Assembly: GCA_003260075.1 (NCBI GenBank)
Contig: QLIY01000196.1
Span: forward strand, 1-64,000
Direction: 5' to 3'
Length of the DNA: 64,000 nucleotides
Source: Phallusia mammillata
Lineage: Eukaryota; Chordata; Ascidiacea; Phlebobranchia; Ascidiidae
Every line of letters begins with the position of its first letter. Position 1 is the stretch's first letter. The notes below the pieces were generated by a model that was not told the origin of the DNA, ran no database searches, and saw only the letters and a program-made list of their open reading frames with translations. Position numbers and translations under genes: made by a program. This document shows, piece after piece, positions 1 through 11,670 of this stretch.

Positions 1-531
1 GGTCGATCGCCTGCTTTTGACTGGTCGATCGCCACTAAATTCTCCACAACTAATCAAACGCTTATTAATTGAAAAACAAATTAAATATTATAAAACAGCA
101 CTTCTGTCATTTTGAAACAACGCACACATGTGTAATAAGACAATACCTAAGTAATTGTCACTTTCTTTGTTGCGTAACAATTGTTATTTTGGCACCAAAT
201 TATGTCGTAACAACTACAATGTTTGTCGTCACAACTTGAGTGTTTGCTTTAACGAAGCTGTTGCTATTGATTGGGGAGATTTAAAAGTTCCCACTGACTA
301 CTTTGATAAAAATTGTGTGCATATGCGACGTTTTATTGTTGTAATAACTAGGTGATGCTTGCCAACAAAACTCATGACCATAAATATGTGGCAATTGTCA
401 AGCAAATCGCATGAAAAAATTTGCGTTATTGCTTTGTGTTAGTGTCAGCCTAAATTACGACTGATCAGTCGATCGCGTACAATTAAGAAAATTTTCGTCG
501 ATCTTAACGACTGGCAAGTTGGCCACCCCTG
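1..531. mobile_element. hAT-type element, one terminus (rest off-window or decayed)
   Basis: The stretch ends at 522-531 with GCCACCCCTG. Read on the other strand this is CAGGGGTGGCCAACTTGCCA, the typical start of many animal hAT-superfamily MITEs. GTCGATCGC recurs at both ends of the segment (near 2, 23 and 468), which suggests internal repeats of the element. The opposite terminus is not visible, so the left boundary given is simply the window edge. No transposase reading frame is recognisable. Confidence 0.45.
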
Positions 532-1364
532 TCGTATAGAATATATAAAATGGAAATATATCAGAAAGCCACTTTTCTAGTTTTAATTGATTTTCGCCCC
601 TGCTTAAGAGGCATTTGTGGTTCTGTTTTTGGTTTATGCTTTACGCCCTCACTTTTGCAAACCAACAATTCCATTGATTTGTGAAACAGATAAATGAGTG
701 GCAACATGCAGTGACCTTAGAAATCCTGAACTAACAACTTTAAACATCTATTTAGCTCAACTTATTCCAGACATGTGGAAAATGTCACTCACAAAAACTA
801 ATATCCTTTTCAGTTTAAATTGTGATTGACTTGAGCTGAGTGTGACTTGGTAAAGATGTTCTGTTGACCAGGAAATGCTATTTAGTTGTGGCGATAACTT
901 GAAGAAAAACCAACATGACACATTAACAGGTAGATTTATTGACAATATGCGTTAAGTTTAAAGTGCACTAACAACAGGCAAGAGCGATCTAAAAATGACA
1001 AACATGCAATTGCAAGTAGTTTCCACTTATATGTAACATACAAGCATTAAAGCTTAAAAAATTTTATTATGCAGCATCTGTTCATAGCGAGCATTACTAA
1101 GTTTTTATTGACTAATCATAAAAAATGTTAATAAGCTTCATTTTTTCACAGTATTTGTAACATTATTACAGTAATTTCAGACATCAGATACTGAAATCTT
1201 TATTAAGGTTTACATAACCAGCTTCATAAAATGAACATTTGTCAGTTTTAACACTCAAATGTATAATATGTTTGTAATGATGCTTTAAAGTAATGGAAAA
1301 GCACCTAATTGAGAGCAAAATCACTAGTGAACAATAATGTTACAAAAATTAATACTTTCAGGAG
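532..1364. other. Intergenic/3' flank of RABAC1; nothing else seen
   Basis: AT-rich sequence with no exon I can support. It holds the probable RABAC1 3' UTR on the minus strand. The reverse complement of 1199-1204 is AATAAA, a plausible polyadenylation signal about 160 bases after the stop codon. Confidence 0.5.
1199..1204 (-). terminator. Probable poly(A) signal of RABAC1
   Basis: AATAAA on the minus strand about 160 bases beyond the RABAC1 stop codon. Assigned by position and sequence only. Confidence 0.4.
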
Positions 1365-2487
1365 TTACACAGTTTCCATGAATGGCTGTTCATCTTCTGC
1401 AGTCCCTTCCTCTGGTGATATGTGTAATGATGCATGAATAGCAATAAGTACCAATGAAACTCCTGGTTTTGAACATACATATTGATTAATTTTAATTATG
1501 TTCTTTTATACACAATTCCTGCCAAACTTACCCAACACCCAAAATACTGCAGCTCCTGCTCCAGCAATGAAAAAGAGTGGAAATGAAAATGCTGCAGCAA
1601 TAGCATACTGCTGGGCATGGGAAAATTCATGGCCTTTAAATAATGTTTTAGTCATAAATTTGCAAACAAGACAATGACATAATACATTTGTGAAATTGTG
1701 ACTACAGATAAAATGAATATATGTTCAAATACTTTCTAGCTGCTTACACTGACCGAAAACCTTGATATTTTGCTGTTCGTTTTTGACATGAATTATGTAA
1801 CAGGCTCCCAAGAATACTCCAATAGCAATCAACAGAAGAGGTGAAGTAATACTGAAATATTAGTAATCATTAGTTACAAACAGATTTAAAAAGAGGCACT
1901 TCAAAAACATAAAATGTGAGAAATGTTTTCTCTGTTGGCAAACAAAATATTATTTGTTATGATATTTCATGGTGTAATATGATGATTGTCTATTAACAAA
2001 CCATTAAAATTATTTGACAAGTTTTAACCACTTCTTGAACAATTAGGCGAAATATAATATGCAGCTCTACTGTCAAGCACTTGTTCAATACAGGCAACAA
2101 TAACATAAAAATGACTATCAAATAATGCAGCTGATTGTGAACAACAACGTACTTACATGCAATAAACAATTAAGCCTGTGAACACAAAAATGTAGTTTGT
2201 TTGATAATGCTGGATGTTTTTCACAGCTCTTTTGGACAAGTTTGCAGCACTGGTTGGCTTGCGAAACTTGGTGGTATTGATGAACTCAGACCATGGTTGA
2301 ATGGTTTGTCTTCGCTTGTTTACCCAATCACGAACTGCAGGGGGGTCAACTTTGATCATCTTTCTATTTAAATTTAAGCAAAGATTTACGATTGGACCAC
2401 ACTATTTCACACATTAAAGAATATTTGTATCACTACTTACCCTGAAATGTTGCCAAAATCATTGGCAGTTGATTCTGTATCAGTCAT
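1365..2487 (-). CDS. RABAC1: Prenylated Rab acceptor protein 1 (PRA1 family)
   Basis: Five exons on the minus strand: 2441-2487, 2157-2363, 1748-1851, 1532-1633, 1365-1462 (558 bases, 185 aa, the same length as I recall for human RABAC1). All introns are GT-AG and all phases close. The cytosolic N-terminus has the family signature DWVNKRRQTIQPWSEF, then YQTNYIFVF leading into two paired hydrophobic hairpins (roughly residues 75-110 and 123-160). The tail is acidic and ends METV, similar to vertebrate MEPV. Family knowledge: PRA1 proteins sit in Golgi/endosome membranes, bind prenylated Rab GTPases and help release them from GDI. The start is the first ATG of exon 1. An in-frame ATG lies early in exon 2, but the exon 1 peptide MTDTESTANDF splices cleanly. 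The upstream region contains a perfect CRE site. Confidence 0.93.
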
Positions 2488-3716
2488 TGGACAAATTGAA
2501 CTTTAAGGACCTAAATACCTTGTTAAAACTAAATCTGGAAAATAAAGTGTATAATGCTCTAAAAAACAGTTCAAAACCTTGTTTTTAATATTAACCACTC
2601 AAAGCATTTAAATTTACTCTCAATTTGTTTGCCACTCTTAATTCTGTGTACCCAAAGTAATTTTTGACCATTTAAATTCACTCCCAAAAGCATTTTATTG
2701 TTACTGCTTTACGCCTAGTAAAGAACGTCCAGTCCTCCACTCTACAATTTAAAAACAAAGAATGAACACTTCATTCTACAGTCTACTAAGCGGTATTAGT
2801 TTTTCCAATACATAAGGTGCTAATGGAACATTAGACATATCATTTCAAGTTTAAACCTTTATTATTTAATGACAAATTCGGTCGCCACTTGTCTCTGCTA
2901 ACTACACATCTACATTACTCAGCCACGTCAAACTCTGACGTCATAGTTATGCCTTTTTTGTTTACGTCGACGTCAAAAGTCATGCTTGAGCAGTCACACA
3001 TGTGCGTTTTTTTGCCTTCTTTCTGCTATGCTTGATAGTTGATACTGGTCTTTGGCGATTCGCCTTGTGGGTTGTGGTTGATTGAGTTGAGTAATTTCGC
3101 TTGGTGAAAGAAATAGTAACACAATTGCACTAAAACAATCACCTAGCCGGAAATACCGTAGCTGCGCAACGTGTAAATTGCTTTCGTATAACGTCGCTTT
3201 TAATGTGTGTTCTGTTTTGCGACACAAAACTTTGTCGAATAACTCCGAATTAGTAATAAACTCGTAGTCGAACGGGTATATAAAAACAAGATTGTGTAAC
3301 GTTTTTTTATATTATTTCGATGAGTCTACATGACATCACGAAAAAAATCTAACCCGAGCTCAGAAAAAAAAACAGGAAAACAAATGTTATAATTTTGTTG
3401 TTCCGTTTTTATACGGCGATTTTATTGGATAAAGATGTTATACAATCTATTACAACCAATGTGTTTGTTTGGGTGTGAAAACATACTTCAAATGCGTAAG
3501 CAAAAAGACGATAACGTAGCTCAAAATAGATCGATCCATTGGCTGGTTTTGCGAGGATTGTCTGTTTACATATGTTTAGTAGCCTCCAATACAAACTGAG
3601 ACGCTCATAGCAGCGATTTGTTCATATTGCATACTGGAAGCAGACATTGCAGTTCACGAAGGTATGCTGGGATCAATGCGATTCACCTTTCTTTCCTGAA
3701 ACCTGCGTTTCGAAAT
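2488..3716. other. Intergenic: RABAC1 promoter side and TXNL1 3' flank
   Basis: No coding exon recognised. Near 2910-2990 there is a cluster of ACGTC-type motifs. A TATA-like stretch (TATATAAAAA) lies at 3277-3286 on the plus strand with no gene I can attach to it. The reverse complement of 3421-3426 is AATAAA and may be the TXNL1 poly(A) signal. Confidence 0.5.
2936..2943. promoter_or_regulatory. Perfect CRE (TGACGTCA) upstream of RABAC1
   Basis: TGACGTCA is the palindromic CREB/ATF site. It lies about 450 bases upstream of the RABAC1 start codon and is followed within 30 bases by another CGACGTCA half-site (near 2969). Binding is inferred from the motif alone. Confidence 0.45.
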
Positions 3717-5273
3717 TTACATGTAACAAAAAAACAGAAAAGATTTTGCTTTAAATATGTCAGGCTTACTGCTTACTCGTTTAAAATCATCCATATTTGT
3801 TGTGCTAACAGTTTTTCCATACAAGACTATTCTTTCTATAATTGTTGTCTCTTCACCTCCTTGGTTGTCGGGTATGAACAACTGCAAACAAACATATTTA
3901 TTTTCTTTTAAAGCCGACAAAAATGCGAGAGAATGGTGTAACCGCACATACTGTCAAGTTGTTAACAGTTTGAAGTTTCACAAATTTCAGCTTTATGACT
4001 TTTCCCTCGCTCACATCTTCAGGAGTAAGGCTAAACAGAAGTAGATCGAGTGATTTGTGTAGCACATACAACTCTTATGTATGTATTCATACCATTAGAT
4101 AAACACCCCTAGACGAAAACTTGAAAAACAAAACAAACATAGTCATACCTAATTTCCTGCAAAGGAGAACCATCCCTCGCACCATCAAAATCCATTGTGG
4201 TTGGCTGGTTTATAAATAACTTCATGGTTTTTGGTGCATGGCCATTTGATGGCCCTTGAAGTTTAATGGAATGGAGCCTTATTACTTGGTTGAAAGTGTA
4301 TGACATCAGCAACTAATACAAAAAATAAAAAAAAATAGTAAACTTGTTATGTCACATTTAAGCAAAAACAATTAATTTCATCAAGATAAACATACTTCTG
4401 GATCACAATCTGATTCAAGATATAGGTCCTTGTTTTCTTCAAATACATATTTAAAAGGGTGGTCATCACTTTCATTTAAGCAATCTTTTTCAATGATAAA
4501 CTGTTCTAAGTCCATCTGCACAATGGAAAAATTTTTGATCAAAACATTTGTTCTTGTTTACACTTTTGATATGGTTGAAAGTATACAAACCATGCCAGGT
4601 GCAATGGCTGGATCTCCCTTGGCATTGTGTAGTGAAGTGACCGTCTCAGATAATTCCCTTATTTTGCTTTCAAGTTTGGTACCGTCAGCACCAGAAAAAG
4701 TTGCCAAAATTTTACCCTGATGCTCAAACTTAAATGTGGGCATAGCAGTAACCTGATACTGTCGGGCAGTGTCCTTGAGAAATAAATAAACTTTGTACAT
4801 TTGTAATTATGCATTTTTCTAAATTAGCATACTTCACATTTGTCAACATCCACTTTCAGAAATGCAACATCAGGATACTGAAGAGATAATTGGTTGAACT
4901 TTGGAGCAATCATCTTGCATGGTCCACACCTGCAAAAACATTTAACATTTTCAGTGTTTAAAATTAATTGGGACAGTCAAAGCTTATATAATTGGGATTA
5001 GTTCTTAAATGCCTTCTATCCCAAACACATTTACTAGTATGTTTTATTTGCATAATAGCCATGAATTATTGGTCTATGGTTTTAAACGTTACATAGTTAG
5101 TATTAAAAAGAATTCTGTTACAACCAGAGAATTATATTGAAATTACAGCACATGCTACAATATACTTACCACAGAGCATGAAAATCGATGACTATTAATC
5201 TTTCACCACATTCTCTTCTTTTTACCGTAAAATCATCGTCACTTTCGATGACAATAACTTTGCTATCTCCCAT
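3717..5273 (-). CDS. TXNL1: Thioredoxin-like protein 1 (thioredoxin + PITH domain)
   Basis: Seven minus-strand exons: 5170-5273, 4833-4929, 4591-4773, 4396-4515, 4149-4312, 3952-4030, 3717-3881 (912 bases, 303 aa; vertebrate TXNL1 is about 289). Residues 1-105 form a thioredoxin fold with the active site W-C36-G-P-C39, split by intron 1 inside the Trp codon, and the cis-Pro motif AMPTF. The second half is a PITH domain: [28 protein letters not shown], then [15 protein letters not shown] and MDDFKRV. Family knowledge: TXNL1 is a cytosolic redox protein that docks on the 26S proteasome through PITH. The last residues after DFKRV ([18 protein letters not shown]) do not resemble other TXNL1 tails. 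AAACGA|GTAAGC there could be a splice donor to an unseen exon, so the C-terminus is the least certain part. Confidence 0.93.
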
Positions 5274-5880
5274 ACTAACTCTTTTCGGTAAAAACTTGTA
5301 CACTTTGTCCCGACCTGGATAATTATTGATACGCGACCGAAACGTTCACTTTTGCCTTTTTGTTTCTAACTTATACAAAAACTATGACTAAAGCAAAAAC
5401 CACCTTTGTGATGAGTAGACATTTTTCAGATTTGTTATTACGTGACACTAGAGCACATAACGTAGTGAAACGATATATGAGCAATTTGTTTCAAGAAATA
5501 TAGCTTAAATACCTGAAGGACATCGCCAATACAACACTGTTTATCCTTATTGTGGATTAGCTTTTAAAATGTTTTCTTAAAGTTATTCTTAATTTCAAAC
5601 CAGAGAGAAAAAGAAAGAAAGCAAAAAGCATGCTTCAGTGAACACATTTTTAAAGAGAGAATCGGAACTTAAGTGTTTGGCGCAGCAATTTTAATCTTTG
5701 CCTCTGTTTTGTAGCTTTGAAAAGTTTTGTACAGTTTGGCATTCGTGTTTTTGAGACAAATCGGGCTCCAGAAATGATGCATGTTTAAAATTAGTTGATT
5801 TTTTTATAACTGTTTGTTTGTTATTTGTTTTAGTCGGATTTTGAATAGCCCAGCACTTGTTTGCAGTTGCACTGTGTTCA
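5274..5880. promoter_or_regulatory. Divergent promoter region between TXNL1 and zinc-finger gene
   Basis: The start codons of TXNL1 (minus) and the zinc-finger gene (plus) are 607 bases apart and head to head, so both promoters must lie here unless upstream non-coding exons exist. No TATA box is obvious. A possible acceptor (TTTGTTTTAG near 5832) precedes the second gene's ATG, so a 5' non-coding exon or trans-splice site is possible. Confidence 0.5.
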
Positions 5881-8800
5881 ATGGATGGTTACTATGGAAG
5901 TAAGTTAGAGCATGTCATATATTCTTTTAGTGACGTAAGACTTTTTTGAAACTTATGAAACATAAAAAAGAAAAACGTTTAGAATGGTTATTATAACTTA
6001 TTAATGCATTTCTTTAGATTTTAGTAAAAAAAATTTTGATTAAAAATAATACCCGTTTATGATAATGCAATAATGTTTTAAGGGTTTTCACACCCCAAGC
6101 ATCCCCGACAACCATTATTAAAGGTTCGAGGACTTCGTCCAAGATGGCCATCACCACATGCCATCAGAAACCCTCATTTCTCGGTATAAAAAGCCTGTCA
6201 GAAAACATTTTATATTTTGCACTCTTGAGTGTTTTTTACAGCAAGAAATTTGCTTTAACATAAGATCAGACAAGAAGGAATGTAAATAAACCAGTCCAAC
6301 TTGTACATAACATTCATTTTAATCAGCTGTAACATAAAGTAATCTATATGTATGTTATGAATGTTTGTGCAATTATATTGGTCATTACATCATGTATTTT
6401 CAGAAAAGGCCTGAAACCAATAAATGGTAGTAATACACAATATAAAATTATATATTTTTCCGGCATTTTATGTGAAAAAAAAAACAGTTGTTTGCTTAAT
6501 ACCCTGTTTCTTTTGCAAACTGGTCTGAAAGCCCCATTCTTTTACCATCTTTTGAAATCTTTTTATCATCTTTTTTTAGTTACTTTCTTGTTCATTTTGT
6601 TCTTAAATTTAGTTTTAATATCTACTCACTGCTTAAGCAACTAAATAAATGACTCTTTGATTGCAGGCACGACCACAACTTAGACATCCACCTCAGCATA
6701 TACGTCCTCAAATTAGTAAGCAATACACTATGAGGCATTCCAAGTGTTGCTGTTACCTAACTAACATTGTTCTATTTTTTCAGCACATAACAACAAGGTA
6801 AACCTCAAAATAACCGTTCCGGATCTTCAAAGGTCCAAGAAAGGCCCAGGGGATGTATTTAAGCGTCTTGGCAGACCTGTCAATGATTCTCCAGCTGAAT
6901 CTTTGCATGAGAAAAATGAAATGAAATCTGCCTACCTTCTGCACAAGGAGAAACTTAAAACAAAACATGAACAAAATACTTCAGTGGGTGTTGTTAAAGA
7001 TGAAGAACAATTATCCTCCCCAAACAATGCAACTAACACAATAACCTCCAAGGAGAAGTGGTCAGATGTTCTAAAGTCAGTTCCTGAAAATATTGCACCA
7101 AAATCAAACAGTGGTGAAACGTTGAATGATTTATCACTCTTGGCTCACTATCTTCTTCACAGGAGAACTCTTAAATCTAAGCAAGACATCCCTGCAACTA
7201 GGTACATGCAATGATACTTTTTTTGGTTCATACTTGACTTTCTGAATATATATAGATATGAATTTGTCAAAATATAATTTTTGGCATTGGTGTGCAAACA
7301 TGTTATATTGCAGTGATGGCGGCACTGAAGAAGTTGCCTCTGAGACAAAACTTGGCAATCAAACAAACTCATCTGTGATTGACATGGACATTAGTGAAGT
7401 AAACTCCAGCAAGGACAATGAGCCCGCTCCCCAAGAGACCCAAGAAATTCATACTCCACTTGAGGAACCAGAAATAGAGAAAACTGAAAATCCAACTGCT
7501 GCACGCCATGTTGAAAAAGACACAAGTGAAGAGTCTAGGCATCTGCTTATTACCACGGTAAGCAGCACAAATCTTTAATAGAAAATATGTAAATTTACTA
7601 TTGCAAGTTTAAAGTTTCCCAAGTGAAATTAATATTGTTTTTTTCTTTCATTCTCTACCATTAGAAAATCGCCCAAAATTTGTGTGCCGGTTGTATGTTA
7701 AAATATTTAGGTTAATGACTAAAATGTTGCTTTTAAAATTAGTTTTTTTGTTATTTCTAGTTTTTAGTATTGTTACCCAGATTTTCTGCCCAAAATACAA
7801 GACCTAAATGAAATTAGACACAAAGCATAGTTAGAAAAGGAACTGACTTAGGGAACTGTTCTGTGGTTTTTACAATACTGCAATCCATGTGTTCATCTCA
7901 TAAGCCACACAATAAATACAATGCATCTTTTTAATAATTACTAATATACATATGTGTTTAATTAGGTATGAGATATCACTTATGTTTGTTACATTTTATT
8001 TTATAGCACTTTGAAAAAAAATCTGATGCAGAAACGGCAAATAGAGAAATACCTCCAGAAAACAGGTTGGACATGTGATTTACTTGTGCTTACTGACTGG
8101 AGGTTTTAAAAGTTTTCAAAAATTTCAGATCAACAAATCCAGATATTTCTTGGTATTGTGTAGTTTGCAACATGGATGTCAATGCTGAAAAGATCACTCA
8201 TTATCGTGAGGAAATACACAAGGTTGTAGTAATGGTTTTGTTTGTTTTTTCTACATATTTATAAAACATTGAGCCAATGTTTAACATGTATGATGTAAGT
8301 TATTGTTGCAGTTAGTTTTGGTCTCTTTGGTTTCAAAAAGTCACACAAGTTGTTTATCATACTATTTTTTGACTCATTGCAGAAAAACAAGAAGTTAGCC
8401 CGCCCCCATTGTGATGTGTGCGATCAATGGTTTAACCGCCCACGACAGTTGGTTCAACATGTCAAATCACAAGAACACAAAGATAAAGTAAAAGAGGCTA
8501 GAGACAATGATGATATAGGGTGGGTTAAACATTATGTAATATATTTGGCAAAGTGTAATGTATTTGGCACGGTATAATGAGTATTGCTTTTCCAGCAGTT
8601 TTATTATAAATAATTGCTTTTTCTACAGCCCATATGAGATGCCTTGCTATCAGAATAATGGCATATCTTCAAAGACAACTTATCTTGCACTGAATGTTTT
8701 AATTTTTTTCATTAAAAATGTAAATTTGAAGGTACAGAAAACCATTTACTTGGTCACATCTTACCCGATTAATGCCATATACTACTACCTATTTTTTATG

Positions 8801-11641
8801 ACAAGCAAATATAGAATGTGATTTAGTCCTTTAAATGTTAATTATTTAATTATGTTGCAACAATTATTGTGTGATTGGTAAGTGGATGTCAAACACAACA
8901 ACATCGCTCTCTGTCAATTTCAGAGTCAAAACAGAGCATGAAGAAGCTTGTGCAAATGATTTAAATACTGATAGAAAACCCATCCAACAAGAACGTAAGC
9001 CCTTACCTGCTTGCTAAAGTTTATTTTTAAGATTAGTAGCACATACAAATTAATTTATGATCTAGGAGCGTTGTTCGAAAATGCTATGGAAATTTTGGAT
9101 TCCCCATTTGTGCCATTTCCAGACCCACCAGAACTTCCTGATTTGGAACCATTCAGTTTGAAAGCAAGAGGTAACTTTTCTTGTATTAACTTCTGTCAAA
9201 GTTTAAAGTAGACAATTGCCATACATTTTGTACCCTTCTAATTATTGGCAAAAAATATGTTGTACTGTATCTGTATGCGTTTTATGTCATTTTAAACGTC
9301 ATGGGGTTTATGACATATGTCAGTGTTGCTGTTGCAATTGGGTAAGTTGATTTTTTAGATAGTTCCGTGTCACCCAAGAATCGGACAACACTAATAAATG
9401 CAGAGCTAACGCCACCAACCAAGAATAGCGACATCATCGAAGATGCTGTTTCTGCTAAAGGTACAACTTTTGTGCATAAACTTCTATGGCGGGGGTTCTT
9501 AAGCCGCAGTATGTGTACCCCTTGAGGGTATGAAGCACCAAAGGAGGGGGTATGACATGCACTGTGAAATTATGCACTATTTAGGCATATCTGTGAAGAA
9601 TGCGCAACAAGTTACTTTGTTATATGTCTTTGACTGATTTGAATTGACTGATTGTTGGTATGCTGTAAATGTTGTTGAATTCCTATTATTGCAATTTTAT
9701 TTACTTTCGTCAGCCATTGTAGACAGGGAGTATGAGAAAATTTCATGAAAGCTCAAAGGGTGTGAGCGCTAAAAAGGTTAAGAAACACTGTTCTATGGCA
9801 TTAAAATAACTAGGTGCAAATCTTAAAAATGTAGGTATCTTGGCATTGGTTTGTAACAAAAAAGAGTAGTTTGAAACAAATTTATCTTCACTTTATTTTT
9901 GTGCAGATATGCCCCATATTATCCCGGTTGCTGGTTTTTACTGTGAAGTGTGTTGTGACTTCTTCTTTGATGAGACTTCAACTTTGTCCCACTGCAAATT
10001 ACAAAGTCATCAAGAAAAGGTTTGTCACCTCATGCACAAAACCAAGCAGAACAAAAGCAATGAGGTATTCATTGTTGGATTATTGCTATAGGTTGGAAAG
10101 GCCAATGGAGAAACAGAAAACAAATCAGGAAGTGTTAGTGGCAACTCGAACGTGGCCGGTACCAAAACAAAACGGCGCAGGAAGGTAAGTTATGACCTAA
10201 AATAAACTGATGTGTATTCATACATGGACAACGATTTAGTTGGTCTTCAAACTGTCTGCTGTATTTGTCAAGAGTATCCCCTACGTTTTTTATTTTTTAA
10301 GGTATTATGTGTTTCAGTTAATATGAATTAAACTTTTTCATGTTATTACAACCCAAACGTAAAGATGAACATAAGTAACAATTCAAATATTTTCTTATGC
10401 CTGATGTTTTACCAAATGTATTTTCTCACGTTTCACATGATCCTAGTACAGTGTTTCTTAACCGGGGTACGATCGAACCCCAGGGGTTCAGCAACGCTGA
10501 ATCAGGGGTTCGACGAAGGCCTTTTTGAAGTACAATACAAATACTCGTTTTCGTCCAACTTTGCAGTGGAAGGTTACACTTGGGCTTTGTTTTCTTTTTT
10601 TTTGACGTAACGAAGAGCATTGTGCGCGTTTTTCGTAAGCAGCAAAACAACGAAATTTTGTTGGCAGCAAAAACTTATTACTTCATCTTTTTCATGTACA
10701 GTTGTATGATTGGGCGAATAAGCGTATGTTAGTGTTACCACAACCCACTCACAGTATATATTTCGGACACTAGTTCACATACTCGTACGTGACATAATAG
10801 CATGAGGCGAGAGCTACCAGAACAAGTAGTGGGTAGTCAACGTCAGTGTATTTTTAAGGTGTTTTGGGGGACCGAAACGGTCCCGCAAATTTCTCCAGCG
10901 GTTTCCCAAAATTTGGACTTGCAACTACAGTAGAAAAGTAATGATTCGTTTAAGCAAATATGGCTATTTTTTGGTATTTAAATGAAACACTTGCGGTCTC
11001 TTAAAACTACTTAGCGGTCACCCAAACCAAACCTTTAAAAAAACCTGGTCAACGTTACCACTGTGTGCGAGTGAACAAGTGGTTGGTTAATTGGGGTTGG
11101 GAGTTTAATAGATATATAGTCGTTGGAAGTTCGATAGATAGATATACATTAAACCTCGTTTAATCCGGATCTCGCATAATTCGAACAAAACTCCAAATGT
11201 CCAAATGATTTTCAATTTGGTAAGACTTAGCGTGAACTCGAACTCCATTTCAGAATGTATTTTGTGATACACGTATGATGACTAAATCAACATTAAGGAA
11301 AGTTCATTATTATCTGGCGCTTTAACGCTTCTGTACCAGATCCTATCTTTTTGTAGAGTGTCACTACCATGCGCCCCCTCGCGCACGAAAAGAAGTTGAA
11401 GTCTTCACCGCCAGGGGACGCTGCGAAACCTTCTCTCAAATCGGACCTCGGCGTGCCACGGAAAACAATCACCACGGAAAAAACAATTCAGAAACCACAA
11501 AGGCAACTAACCACTGCAAAACAAAGTCCTAGAAAGCTACAACCGAGTAATAACGAAACGGTCCGCAGCGGAAACGACGCTGAAAGTGCGAAACCGTTTG
11601 ACTGGAAATTTGTAATACCAAAACGGAACAGAGTTACTTGA
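5881..11641 (+). CDS. Matrin/U1-type multi-zinc-finger protein
   Basis: Fourteen phase-compatible exons: 5881-5899, 6083-6183, 6667-6715, 6784-7201, 7314-7557, 8007-8065, 8129-8222, 8383-8519, 8924-8994, 9066-9170, 9359-9460, 9907-10019, 10092-10184, 11357-11641 (1890 bases, 629 aa). Three fingers have U1/matrin-style spacing: about residues 307-326 (YCVVC...H-x5-H with a short C-to-H gap of 10), 338-360 (CDVC-x12-H-x5-H) and 479-501 (CEVC-x12-H-x5-H). Such fingers bind RNA or structured double-stranded nucleic acid in families like CIZ1, ZNF318, matrin-3 and ZMAT. I cannot place this protein in one of them. The N-terminus is basic and Pro/His/Arg-rich, the middle is acidic and low-complexity, and the last exon is Lys/Arg-rich, ending FDWKFVIPKRNRVT. 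The end of exon 12 is ambiguous: donor at 10020 gives a 72-base intron, donor at 10065 a 27-base intron; both keep frame. Introns carry hAT relics. A poly(A) signal follows at 11665. Confidence 0.75.
9490..9790. mobile_element. hAT-type MITE in a zinc-finger gene intron
   Basis: The right end is GGTTAAGAAACACTG, the reverse complement of CAGTGTTTCTTAACC. The left end is a decayed version (CGGGGGTTCTTAAGCC). The element is bounded by an identical 8-base direct repeat TTCTATGG at 9482-9489 and 9791-9798, the target-site duplication length of hAT transposons. About 300 bases, non-coding, within the intron 9461-9906. Confidence 0.75.
10449..10530 (+). mobile_element. Solo left end of the same or a related hAT family
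   Basis: CAGTGTTTCTTAACCGGGGT starts at 10449 and matches the terminus of the element at 9490-9790. It is followed by GAACCCC/GGGGTTC stretches. I found no matching right end or target duplication downstream, so the right border is arbitrary. It lies in the last intron (10185-11356) of the zinc-finger gene. Confidence 0.5.
11150..11225 (+). mobile_element. Possible pogo/Tigger-like transposon end
   Basis: TTAAACCTCGTTTAATCCGG, then CTCGCATAATTCGAACAAAA, resembles the termini of pogo/Tigger DNA transposons (TATAA-CG-rich start followed by GGATAATTCGAA). No second terminus was found, and the call rests on resemblance only. Confidence 0.25.
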
Positions 11642-11664
11642 AAATGGCCTGGTATGCTAATGCC

Positions 11665-11670
11665 AATAAA
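11665..11670 (+). terminator. Probable poly(A) signal of the zinc-finger gene
   Basis: AATAAA 24 bases after the stop codon of the terminal exon. This supports 11357-11641 being the last coding exon. Confidence 0.55.

Noticed and set aside
155-355. 66-codon open frame at the left edge
   Set aside because: Lies within the hAT-like segment, no similarity and no splice context.
3277-3286. TATA-like box on the plus strand
   Set aside because: No plus-strand gene starts downstream; the next gene in either direction is on the minus strand.
8633-8735. Possible extra zinc-finger-gene exon after the TCTACAG acceptor near 8632
   Set aside because: The phase-2 donor at 8520 joins the acceptor before 8924 cleanly, and no convincing in-frame donor closes the extra exon.
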